From assembly GCA_030429235.1 (NCBI GenBank), contig JAUIDB010000010.1, positions 93,395 to 157,394 on the forward strand: a DNA stretch of 64,000 nucleotides. The letters run 5' to 3'. Made by a program: the position numbers and the translations under genes. Below, in pieces: positions 8,702-16,230 of this stretch (the first letter of the stretch is position 1; the number at the start of each line of letters is the position of its first letter). The stretch comes from Thermoanaerobaculia bacterium. Its GTDB lineage: Bacteria > Acidobacteriota > Thermoanaerobaculia > Multivoradales > JAIOJS01. The notes beneath the pieces were generated by a model. The model worked only from the letters and a program-made list of their open reading frames with translations, made no database searches and was not told the origin of the DNA.

Positions 8702-9030
8702 TGAATGAGGACCTGGTGTTTTCCGCTCTGGCTCACGCCGACCGCCGACGAATTCTGGACATCGTGAAGGCGCATCCGGGCTGCAACGTCCAGGAGGTGG
8801 CGGCTCACTTCGCGACGAGTCGCATCGCGGTACTCAAACACATCAACGCGCTGGAGAAGGCGGAGCTTCTGCTCACCGAGCGAGAGGGGCGGGAGCGCCG
8901 ACTGTACTTCAACGCGGTGCCCATTCAAGTCATCTACGACCGCTGGACCTCGGAGTACAGCGCGTTGTGGGCTCCGGGGCTGACCCGACTCAAGTACACC
9001 ATCGAACAGCGAAACGAGGAGGAATCGTAA
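8701..9030 (+). CDS. ArsR-family winged-helix regulator
   Basis: 109 residues with one winged helix-turn-helix (about 8-85): ALAHADRRRILDIVK, recognition region HFATSRIAVLKHINALEKAEL, and a wing with EREGRERRLYF. There is no Cys pair or other evident metal site, so it belongs to the non-metal-sensing ArsR group that is often paired with an SRPBCC gene. ATG 8701 is preferred over an upstream TTG. The palindrome covering the start suggests autoregulation. The stop overlaps the next ATG by 1 bp, so the two genes are one unit. Confidence 0.88.
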   Translation: MNEDLVFSALAHADRRRILDIVKAHPGCNVQEVAAHFATSRIAVLKHINALEKAELLLTEREGRERRLYFNAVPIQVIYDRWTSEYSALWAPGLTRLKYTIEQRNEEES

Positions 9031-9566
9031 TGACGGAAGCGGCGGACAAGGCGGTCTTTCGGATCACCATCCACGGCAGTGTGGACGATGTCTGGCAGGA
9101 ACTGGTGAGGACGGATCGACCGCAGGGAGCGATGTTCAACAGTCGAATGGAGCGGGACCGCCTGGCCCCGGGAGGTCAGCTGCGGATGCGGTCGCCGAAT
9201 GGAAAATACACGGCCGTGGCGGGCGAGTTCATCGAAGTCGAGCAGCCGGTGCGGCTGTCGCACACCATGCGGTTCACCAACTACGACGACCCCGAATGCA
9301 CCGTGGTCTACGACCTCCGAGAGGTGGAGACGGGGGTCGAGGTGACGCTGACGGTCGAGAAGCTGCCGTTGGGTACGAAATCGGAGAAGCAGCTTCGGCA
9401 GGGTGGTCCCTTCATCGTCAAGAACCTCAAGGCGATCGTCGAGACGGGCAAACCAACTCTGGGAGCCAGGTTGCTCTACGTGCTCTTCGCGCTCATGGCA
9501 CCACTCAATCCCAAGCGCTGCCGCAGCGTGTACTGGCCGATCCCGTCGACCGGGAGCGAGGCCTGA
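9030..9566 (+). CDS. SRPBCC/AHSA1-type START-like protein
   Basis: 178 residues. The N-terminal beta-alpha-alpha pattern FRITIHGSVDDVWQEL and the later strands (RLSHTMRFTNYDD, TVVYDLREVETGVEVTLTVE) mark a SRPBCC (AHSA1) helix-grip fold, which holds small hydrophobic ligands. The C-terminal 40 residues are an unusual basic, hydrophobic extension. Ribosome site GAGGAGG lies 6 nt upstream and the ATG overlaps the ArsR stop. ArsR plus AHSA1 pairs are common; the second protein often binds the ligand of the response. The ligand here is unknown. Confidence 0.85.
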   Translation: MTEAADKAVFRITIHGSVDDVWQELVRTDRPQGAMFNSRMERDRLAPGGQLRMRSPNGKYTAVAGEFIEVEQPVRLSHTMRFTNYDDPECTVVYDLREVETGVEVTLTVEKLPLGTKSEKQLRQGGPFIVKNLKAIVETGKPTLGARLLYVLFALMAPLNPKRCRSVYWPIPSTGSEA

Positions 9567-9567
9567 G

Positions 9568-10137
9568 ATGGCGACTCCCGAGGAGATGGCGCAGAAGATG
9601 ATCGCCAACCTGCCCGAGCGCACGGGGCGCTCGCTCGAGGAGTGGCTGGTGCTACTGGCGGATCGCGAGACCGAGAAGCACGGACAGATCGTGAAGTACC
9701 TCAAGGGTGAGCACGCGGTGACGCATGGGTTCGCCAACCTGATCGCCCACTGCCACCTGGATCCCAGCTATCGACCGGGGGCTGCGACTTCCGAGGAGGA
9801 TCTGGTGGCGACACAGTACTCGGGCGCGAAGGAGGCCCTCTTGCCGATCTATCGGACTCTCGTCGAAGCGGTGGAGGGTTTCGGACAGGACGTGGAACTG
9901 GCGCCGAAGAAGGCCTATGTGAGTCTGCGGCGCCGCAAACAGTTCGGCCTCGTACAACCCTCGACCCGGACGCGGGTCGACGTCGGGCTCGTCCTCCGCG
10001 GGGTACCGGCGGGAGAGCGACTCGAGGCGGCCGGCAGCTTCAACTCGATGGTGACGCACCGGGTGCGGCTGCAGGAGGTCAGCGAGGTCGACGACGAACT
10101 GCGGGGCTGGCTGCGGCAGGCCTACGAGGAGGCCTGA
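9568..10137 (+). CDS. DUF4287/DUF5655-type protein
   Basis: 189 residues. The N-terminal 70 residues (MIANLPERTGRSLEEW followed by KHGQIVKYLKGEHAVTHGFAN) match the DUF4287 pattern. The C-terminal 110 residues (YSGAKEALLPIYRTLVEAV, KKAYVSLRRRKQFGLV, STRTRVDVGLVLRG) match a DUF5655-like domain. The family often travels with ArsR/AHSA1 genes, as here, and has no established function. Soluble, no signal. The start lies 1 nt after the previous stop, so it is the third gene of this operon. Confidence 0.8.
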   Translation: MATPEEMAQKMIANLPERTGRSLEEWLVLLADRETEKHGQIVKYLKGEHAVTHGFANLIAHCHLDPSYRPGAATSEEDLVATQYSGAKEALLPIYRTLVEAVEGFGQDVELAPKKAYVSLRRRKQFGLVQPSTRTRVDVGLVLRGVPAGERLEAAGSFNSMVTHRVRLQEVSEVDDELRGWLRQAYEEA

Positions 10138-10194
10138 GGCTCCAATCGGCGCCGGATTGCTTTGCGGGCGCGGCCGCGATAGGTTCCGGCTCCC

Positions 10195-11373
10195 ATGAGC
10201 GACGATCTGCCCGAACTCCCCTCAGCCGTCCACCGCCTCGACCTCGAGGGCCGCACCGTCTGGCTCGTCGGCACTGCCCACGTCTCGAACCAGAGCGTCG
10301 AAGACGTGCGGACCACGCTGGCCGCAGTGCAGCCCGATACCACCTGTGTCGAACTGTGCGAGCCCCGCTACACCAACATGATGAACCGGGAAGCGTGGCG
10401 CAAACTCGACGTCTTCGAGGTTCTCCGCAAGGGCAAGGCGATGCTGCTGTTCGCTTCCCTGCTCATGACCTCGTTCCAGAAGCGGATCGGGGAGAAGCTG
10501 GGAGTCGAACCGGGAGCCGAGATGCGGGCGGCGATCGAATGGACCCACGAAAACGAGGGGGAACTGGTTCTCGCCGACCGGGACATCCAGACCACCTTGA
10601 AGCGCACCTGGGCCGGCCTCGGTCTCTGGACCCGGCTCAAGATGTCGTTCCAGCTCCTGGCCGGCATCCTGGTGCCCGAGGAGATCGACGAAGAAGCGAT
10701 CGAGAAGATCAAGCAGGAAGCTGAGCTCTCCGGGGTCCTGGAAGAGATGGCGCAGGAGTTTCCCAAGGTCAAGGGAACTCTGATCGACGAGCGTGACCTC
10801 TACCTCGCCGAGAAGATCCGTCGGGCACCGGGCGCGCGCGTCGTGGCCGTCGTCGGCGCGGGTCACGTCCCCGGGATCAAGCGGGCGATCGGGGAGGAAC
10901 GATCCCTCGAACCCCTCGATCAACTCCCCACGCCGGGTCGTTTCAGCGGCTGGCTCAAGTGGGTCATTCCGGCGGCCATCGTGGCTCTCCTCGGCTACGG
11001 CTTCTACAGTGGGGGCGCAGAGAGCTCCGCCCAGTCGGTCGGCATCTGGTTCGCGATCAACGGTGCCTTCTCGGCGCTGGGGGTGATCTTGGCCCTCGGC
11101 CATCCCTTGGCCGTGCTCGCGGCGCTGGTGGCGGCGCCCTTCACCAGCCTGAATCCGATGATCGCGGCGGGCTGGGTGGCTGGTCTGGTGCAGGCCTGGG
11201 CTCGGCGTCCGATGGTCGCAGACCTCGAACGGTTGCCTCAGGACATCCTCACGGTGCGCGGCTTCTGGCGCAACCCCGTGAGCCGGGTCCTACTGGTGGT
11301 GATCCTCGCCAATCTGGGGAGCACGCTGGGGACCTTCGTCGCCGGGAGCTGGATCGCCGCCCGGACCTTCTGA
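10195..11373 (+). CDS. TraB/PrgY-family membrane protein
   Basis: 392 residues. The N-terminal domain (about 12-240) is TraB/Tiki-like, with WLVGTAHVSNQSVEDV near residue 22, the conserved VELCEPRYTNM and a later GAGHVPGI motif. The C-terminal 130 residues hold three to four hydrophobic helices. The Tiki/TraB fold can be a metalloprotease; the conserved GTAHVS and GAGHVPG His residues are retained. In bacteria the role is poorly known (PrgY controls pheromone in Enterococcus). A weak -10 (TAGGTT) lies 9 nt upstream of the ATG with no Shine-Dalgarno. Ends 15 bp from the convergent MMPL gene. Confidence 0.85.
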   Translation: MSDDLPELPSAVHRLDLEGRTVWLVGTAHVSNQSVEDVRTTLAAVQPDTTCVELCEPRYTNMMNREAWRKLDVFEVLRKGKAMLLFASLLMTSFQKRIGEKLGVEPGAEMRAAIEWTHENEGELVLADRDIQTTLKRTWAGLGLWTRLKMSFQLLAGILVPEEIDEEAIEKIKQEAELSGVLEEMAQEFPKVKGTLIDERDLYLAEKIRRAPGARVVAVVGAGHVPGIKRAIGEERSLEPLDQLPTPGRFSGWLKWVIPAAIVALLGYGFYSGGAESSAQSVGIWFAINGAFSALGVILALGHPLAVLAALVAAPFTSLNPMIAAGWVAGLVQAWARRPMVADLERLPQDILTVRGFWRNPVSRVLLVVILANLGSTLGTFVAGSWIAARTF

Positions 11374-11388
11374 GGCACCCGCGGCCGG

Positions 11389-13563
11389 CTACCCCTTGCG
11401 CGGCTCGGGCCGGCGGGCACCTCGGAGCGTGGCCAGCACCGGCACGAGGCGAAGCGACGCGATGGCGGCGAGCACCATGCCGACCCCGACCAGTCCTCCG
11501 AACCGACGTGTCGGGGGAAACGAGGAGAGCAGGAAGATGGCGAAGCCGGCCGCGACGATTGCGGCTGCCGCCAGCACGGCGGGTCCCTGCTCGGCAAGAG
11601 CTCGGGTCCAGGCGGTCGAGTCCAGCGGGTGGGTGGATCGTTGGCGTCGAGCGGCGGCAGCCAAGTGGATCATCGAGTCGATCCCAATGGCGATGGCGAC
11701 GTTGACGGCGGGGGAGGAGATGATGTCGAGGGCAACCCTCGTCAGTCCCAGGGCTCCGAGCAGTAGGCAGGGGATCGCCGCGACGCAGAGGACCATGGCG
11801 AGGGTCGTCTGGACTCGACGGCTGACGGCGTAGGCCACCACCAGGAACAGTCCCAGCAGGGCCCCGAGCTGGCGTACGAGACCCTCGCGGATCAGCTGCC
11901 CCAGTCGGCTCTGTAGGTCGTAGAGTCCGCCGATGGTCGTTGCCTGAAGGCCGTTGGCATCGACCCGCGCCGCGAGCCGGGCGATCACACGACTCCGTGG
12001 CGCCTGTCGGTCGGCCTCGTGCATCGAGAGCGAGTAGAGGGCCGTGCGATGGTCGGGACTGAGGAATCCGCGGGTCGTGTCCACGAACTGATCGCGTTCC
12101 AACAGCTGGACGAGCCGCTTCCAACCGAGCAGCCGCGCCAGGGGGTTCTGTTGCGCTTCCTCGGCCAGCACCACGATCGAGAGGGTGGTGCCGACAGTAG
12201 GATCCTCTTCCAGTTCTGACTGCAGCGCGCGGAGCTTGCGACCGTTCTCTGGCTCGTCGAGAGCGGAACCATCGGGACTCGAGACGACAAGGTGGAGCGG
12301 ACTGCTGCCGCGATCGGCATCGATGATTTCCAGGCCCCGATAGAGCGTGGTCGCGTCGTCGAAGTACGAGAGCAGCGACGGGTCGGTGTCGAGTCGACCG
12401 AGCCCAGGTCCGGCGACGATACAGCAGACCAGAGCGCCGGCGAGCCAGGGAAGGGGCCGAACTGACCGGGGGTCGGACTCGGCCCACCGCGGTGCCCTGG
12501 TCGCTGTCTCCGACCGGGTCGGTGGGCGCCTGGAGGCGAGGAAGAAGGGGTACAGCAGGTAGGCGCAGGCGGCGGCGAACAGCGTGGCACAAAGGCCGGC
12601 GACCGCCAGCTCCCGGAGGGGCTTGGCGGGAGCTAATCGCAGCGTGGCGAAGCCGAGCAGCGTCGTGACCATCGACCAGAAGGAGGCAGCGGCCGTGACT
12701 CGGATCGCTTGGGCTACTGGCCGAAGCGCCCGGTCCTGAGGCGAGTCCACTCGGAGCAATCGCCGCCAGTTGTTGGTCAGGAACACCGTGTGCGAGAGCG
12801 TCAAGACGAAGGCGATGGTGACGATATTGGCGGTCAGCAGGCCAATGGGAACCGCGAACCAGGAGAGCGCCAGGAGGGTGAGTAGGGAAGCCGTTACACA
12901 GGTCGAGAGCATTCCCAGGACGAGCCGTGGGGCACGATAGATCCAACCGATGGCCAGGCCGAAGAGCAGGAGCGCGACGCCGCTGAAGACCCGCAGGTCG
13001 CGTTCCAGCGCACGGCGGATCTGCTCGACGACCCAGGGGACGCCGGAGACGAACAGCTCGAAGTCCGCGGCGGAGTGGCGGGCCAGCACCGCGTCGAGTT
13101 GGGACCAGGGCTCGGCTGGTCCGGTCGTTCTGGGGGCCGGAGTAGTGTTTTCCGCGCTCGACCACTCCATGAGCAGGTAGACGAGGGCCTCGTCCTCGCC
13201 CTGCAGGAGTCGGCTCCAGAGCGGGCTCGTCGCCACCTCCTGGGGCGAGCCGGGGCCAGAAGTGTGCGACAGCACGCGGCCCACGGTGGGGAGCGCCGCG
13301 AGTTCGTCGCTGAGGTGCTCCAGGCGTTCCAAGTGGGCGGCAGAGAGCGGCTCGGGCGTTCGTATCCCGACCAGGACGGGTGACTCGGTGGCGAAACGCT
13401 CGGCGATCTCCCGGGAGGCGCTGAGGGCGGGATCGTCGGAGGCGAAGAAGAAGTCGTTCTCCACTCGGGGGCGGAGGTCGACCTTCGTCGCCGCGAGCCA
13501 GAGCGCCAGGGCTAGGACCCCGAGGGGGACCGCGAGTCCGAGCCGAAGCGAACGAGCCGACAT
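11389..13563 (-). CDS. MMPL/RND-family membrane transporter
   Basis: 724 residues with the RND layout: one N-terminal helix, a periplasmic loop (about 30-190), a bundle of about five helices (195-370), a second periplasmic loop (about 395-560) and a final bundle ending near 715. The internal repeat suits the MmpL/HpnN subgroup, which moves hydrophobic molecules outward by proton antiport. The segment AIGIDSMIHLAAAARRQ in the second bundle is a typical MMPL helix. Length is near 720-800, usual for single-chain members. No fusion protein or outer-membrane factor lies beside it. Substrate unknown. Confidence 0.88.
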   Translation of the reverse strand: MSARSLRLGLAVPLGVLALALWLAATKVDLRPRVENDFFFASDDPALSASREIAERFATESPVLVGIRTPEPLSAAHLERLEHLSDELAALPTVGRVLSHTSGPGSPQEVATSPLWSRLLQGEDEALVYLLMEWSSAENTTPAPRTTGPAEPWSQLDAVLARHSAADFELFVSGVPWVVEQIRRALERDLRVFSGVALLLFGLAIGWIYRAPRLVLGMLSTCVTASLLTLLALSWFAVPIGLLTANIVTIAFVLTLSHTVFLTNNWRRLLRVDSPQDRALRPVAQAIRVTAAASFWSMVTTLLGFATLRLAPAKPLRELAVAGLCATLFAAACAYLLYPFFLASRRPPTRSETATRAPRWAESDPRSVRPLPWLAGALVCCIVAGPGLGRLDTDPSLLSYFDDATTLYRGLEIIDADRGSSPLHLVVSSPDGSALDEPENGRKLRALQSELEEDPTVGTTLSIVVLAEEAQQNPLARLLGWKRLVQLLERDQFVDTTRGFLSPDHRTALYSLSMHEADRQAPRSRVIARLAARVDANGLQATTIGGLYDLQSRLGQLIREGLVRQLGALLGLFLVVAYAVSRRVQTTLAMVLCVAAIPCLLLGALGLTRVALDIISSPAVNVAIAIGIDSMIHLAAAARRQRSTHPLDSTAWTRALAEQGPAVLAAAAIVAAGFAIFLLSSFPPTRRFGGLVGVGMVLAAIASLRLVPVLATLRGARRPEPRKG

Positions 13564-13570
13564 GCGTCGC

Positions 13571-13576
13571 AGTATA
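13571..13576 (-). promoter_or_regulatory. -10 hexamer of the MMPL gene, leaderless arrangement
   Basis: Minus-strand TATACT ends exactly 7 nt before the ATG at 13563 and there is no Shine-Dalgarno sequence between. The predicted first transcribed base is the start codon. Confidence 0.45.
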
Positions 13577-13764
13577 GCCAGCTGGCGAGTCGCTTCGATG
13601 GCGGTACGCCACGCCCCGGAAGCGTTCCATCTGGGAATGCCGGCTCGGGTTCACTCGTACTGCGGGAGTGAGGACGGGAACCCGTCGCCCTATGTCACGT
13701 AGTCCTCGACAAGCCCCTCGAACCGGGGGCCCAAGAACAACCGATCGATCCGAAGGAGAAGATC

Positions 13765-13965
13765 ATGACCTCTACCGTTGCCGCACCCCTTCACCGCGAT
13801 CCGTCGCGAGCGATGCTGGGCGGAGTCTGCGCCGGGATCGCCCGCTGGCTGGGTTGGGGACCGACCTCGGTCCGAATCCTGTTCGTGCTGGTGTCGGTGC
13901 TCTCGGCCGCTTTTCCCGGGATCCTGGTGTACCTCGCGCTCTGGATCCTGATGCCGAGAAGCTGA
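13765..13965 (+). CDS. PspC-domain small membrane protein
   Basis: 66 residues forming one PspC domain: a short N-terminus, MLGGVCAGIARWLGW, then one long hydrophobic helix (VRILFVLVSVLSAAFPGILVYLALWILM). PspC proteins sit in the inner membrane and relate to envelope-stress responses, but no pspA or pspF gene is nearby. AAGGAG lies 6 nt before the ATG. Its stop is 1 bp from the end of the convergent htpG gene. Confidence 0.88.
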   Translation: MTSTVAAPLHRDPSRAMLGGVCAGIARWLGWGPTSVRILFVLVSVLSAAFPGILVYLALWILMPRS

Positions 13966-13966
13966 G

Positions 13967-15919
13967 TCAGAGAGCCTGCAGCATGAGCTTGCCCACCAGG
14001 CGGTTGTAGGCCGCCGGGTCGGGCAGGTCCGATCCTTCGGCCAACAGGCTGTAGCCCAGCAGCAGTTGGGCATACTCCTCGAGGAGGGGGTCCACTGGAT
14101 CCGCCGCGAAGCGACCTTGGAGCTTCTCGATCAGTTCGTGCTTCGGATTGAGTTCCAGGATGCGCTTCTGGATGGGCAGGTCTGCCCCTTCGGTCTGCCG
14201 CAGCAGACGTTCGAGGTTGGGGCTGATGCCATGCTCGTCGGCGACCAGGCAGACCGGCGACGTCGTCAGGCGGGTCGAGAGGCGCACCTCCTTGACGGTG
14301 TCGTCGAGCAGCTTCTGGAGGCGGGTCATGAGGTCTCCGAAGGTCTTGCTCTGCTCGGAGAGTTCCATTTCGGCTTCCTTCTTCTCCTCCTCGGTGCCGA
14401 GTTCGACCTCCCCCTTGCCGACCGACTTGAGCTTCTTGTCGCCGTACTCGAAGACCGATTGGACCAGGATCTCGTCCACCGGATCTGTCAGGTAGAGAAC
14501 TTCGTATCCCTTGGCCTGAAAGGCCTCCAGGTGGGGTGAGTTCTTCACGGTGGTGAGGCTCTCGCCCGTCAAGTAGTAGATCTCTTCTTGGCCCTCCTTC
14601 ATTCGCTCGAGGTACCCATCGAGGTCGGTGAGTTCCTCGCTGTCGTGCGACGAGGCGAAGTAGAGAAGTCCCATGAGGCGCTTCTGTTGGTCGGGGTCGG
14701 CGCTGGTCCCTTCCTTGAGGACTCGGCCGAACTCCTTCCAAAGCTGTCGGTACTTCTCGTTTTCCTCCTTCTTCATCGTCGCCAGGTGATCGAGGACCTT
14801 GCGGGTCAGCCACTTGCGCATCTGATGGATGTGGCGGTCTTGCTGCACCATCTCGCGCGAGATGTTGAGAGGCAGGTCGGCGGAATCGACGATGCCGCGG
14901 ACAAACCGCAGGTAGCTGGGAAGTAGCTCTTCGCAGTTCTCCAGGATCAAGACCCGGCGCACGTACAGCCGAAGCCCCCAGTTCGGTTCTCGGTAGTACA
15001 GGTCGAAGGGGGCCCGCTCGGGGAGGAAGAGCAGCGCCCGGTACTCGATGCGTCCCTCGGCCCGCAGCGCGATGCGGTCGAGGGGGGCGCTCCAGTCGTG
15101 CGAGATGTGCTGATAGAACTCGGCGTACTCCTCGTCCTTGACGTCGTCCGGGTTTCGGGTCCAGATCGGTACCTGCGAGTTGAGGGTGACCTCTTCGGTG
15201 ACCTTCTGCGGTTCGCCGGGGATCGGTTGGCCCGCGTCGTCGAGGATCTCCGGAGCGGGAACTTCCTTCTCCTCGTCGGCTCGGATCGGGTACGCCACGA
15301 AGTCCGAGTGCTTCTTGACGATCCGGCGCAGCACGTAGAAGTCCGTGAAGTCCTCGATGCCGTTCTCGGCGTCGACCGGCTTCAGGTGGAGAGTGATCGA
15401 AGTCCCGACTGCGTCTCTGTCGGTCGCTTCGAGCGTGAACGTTCCGTCGCCGGACGACTCCCAGCGTGTGGCCACCTCCGACCCGGCGCGACGGGTGACC
15501 AGGACGATCCGATCCGCGACCATGAAGGCTGAGTAGAACCCGACTCCGAACCGCCCGATGAGTTCGGCGCGTGCTTCGGAGTCCGGGTTCTTGGCCAGTT
15601 CTTCCATCAGCTCGCGGGTCCCCGACTTGGCGATGGTGCCGATGTTGGCGACGACCTCGTCGCGGTCCATTCCGATCCCGTTGTCGTGGATCGTCAGGGT
15701 ACGGGCCGCGGGATCGACATCGAGCCGAATCGTCAGTTCCTCGTCCTCGGTCAGCAACGAACCGTCGGTCAGCGCTTCGAAGCGGCGGCGGTCCAGGGCG
15801 TCGGACGCGTTCGAGACGAGCTCTCGCAGGAAGATCTCCTTGTTGGAGTAGAGAGAGTGGATGACGATGTCCAGTAGCTGCCGGGTCTCGGCTCGAAAGG
15901 CGTGGGTTTCGGTGGTCAT
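13967..15919 (-). CDS. htpG: Chaperone protein HtpG (Hsp90)
   Basis: 650 residues, slightly longer than the E. coli protein (624). The N-terminal ATPase domain shows LVSNASDALDRRRFEAL, the Asp motif DNGIGM and the lid segment GRFGVGFYSAFMV. The middle domain has RRVLILENCEELLPSYLRFV and GIVDSADLPLNISREM, and the C-terminal dimerisation domain is present. A cytosolic ATP-driven chaperone. GAGGAG lies 6 nt before the ATG; an upstream extension of 19 codons is rejected because the protein then aligns with no family member. No CIRCE element is visible upstream. Confidence 0.97.
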   Translation of the reverse strand: MTTETHAFRAETRQLLDIVIHSLYSNKEIFLRELVSNASDALDRRRFEALTDGSLLTEDEELTIRLDVDPAARTLTIHDNGIGMDRDEVVANIGTIAKSGTRELMEELAKNPDSEARAELIGRFGVGFYSAFMVADRIVLVTRRAGSEVATRWESSGDGTFTLEATDRDAVGTSITLHLKPVDAENGIEDFTDFYVLRRIVKKHSDFVAYPIRADEEKEVPAPEILDDAGQPIPGEPQKVTEEVTLNSQVPIWTRNPDDVKDEEYAEFYQHISHDWSAPLDRIALRAEGRIEYRALLFLPERAPFDLYYREPNWGLRLYVRRVLILENCEELLPSYLRFVRGIVDSADLPLNISREMVQQDRHIHQMRKWLTRKVLDHLATMKKEENEKYRQLWKEFGRVLKEGTSADPDQQKRLMGLLYFASSHDSEELTDLDGYLERMKEGQEEIYYLTGESLTTVKNSPHLEAFQAKGYEVLYLTDPVDEILVQSVFEYGDKKLKSVGKGEVELGTEEEKKEAEMELSEQSKTFGDLMTRLQKLLDDTVKEVRLSTRLTTSPVCLVADEHGISPNLERLLRQTEGADLPIQKRILELNPKHELIEKLQGRFAADPVDPLLEEYAQLLLGYSLLAEGSDLPDPAAYNRLVGKLMLQAL

Positions 15920-16230
15920 GGGTTCTCCTCGATTCAACTCGGACTGACCCCGCTCGGAGGCCGAGGCCGTGCGCATTCGTTCTGGGGACGTGTGGCGGTG
16001 ACCGGAGGCTGGCCATTCTGATTTAGGCCGGGCCGGATGCCGATCTCTGGCAATCGAACCCGCCGCAAACGCAACCCTATTCCATCACAGGGCGTATCTC
16101 CTGTCAGCCCATACAGCCGAGGCTTCATGTCACAATGGGGCTTCGTCCAGGAAATGGGATCGAGCCACGCTCTGCTCGGTGGAGTGATGGGTCATGGAAC
16201 TACGTTCAGTCATCACGAGAGGAGCCTACG
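15920..16230. other. 311-bp divergent spacer between htpG and the PQQ-propeller gene
   Basis: Non-coding. I see the htpG ribosome site at the left end, a short GTGATG...CATCAC inverted repeat (16184-16189 and 16211-16216) just before the right-hand ribosome site GAGAGGAG, and no convincing promoter. No tRNA fits, although a T-loop-like string occurs near 16050. Confidence 0.4.

Noticed and set aside
16030..16110. Possible tRNA on the minus strand (GGGTTCGATTGCC T-loop-like)
   Set aside because: The T-stem does not pair and no acceptor stem of the right spacing can be drawn.
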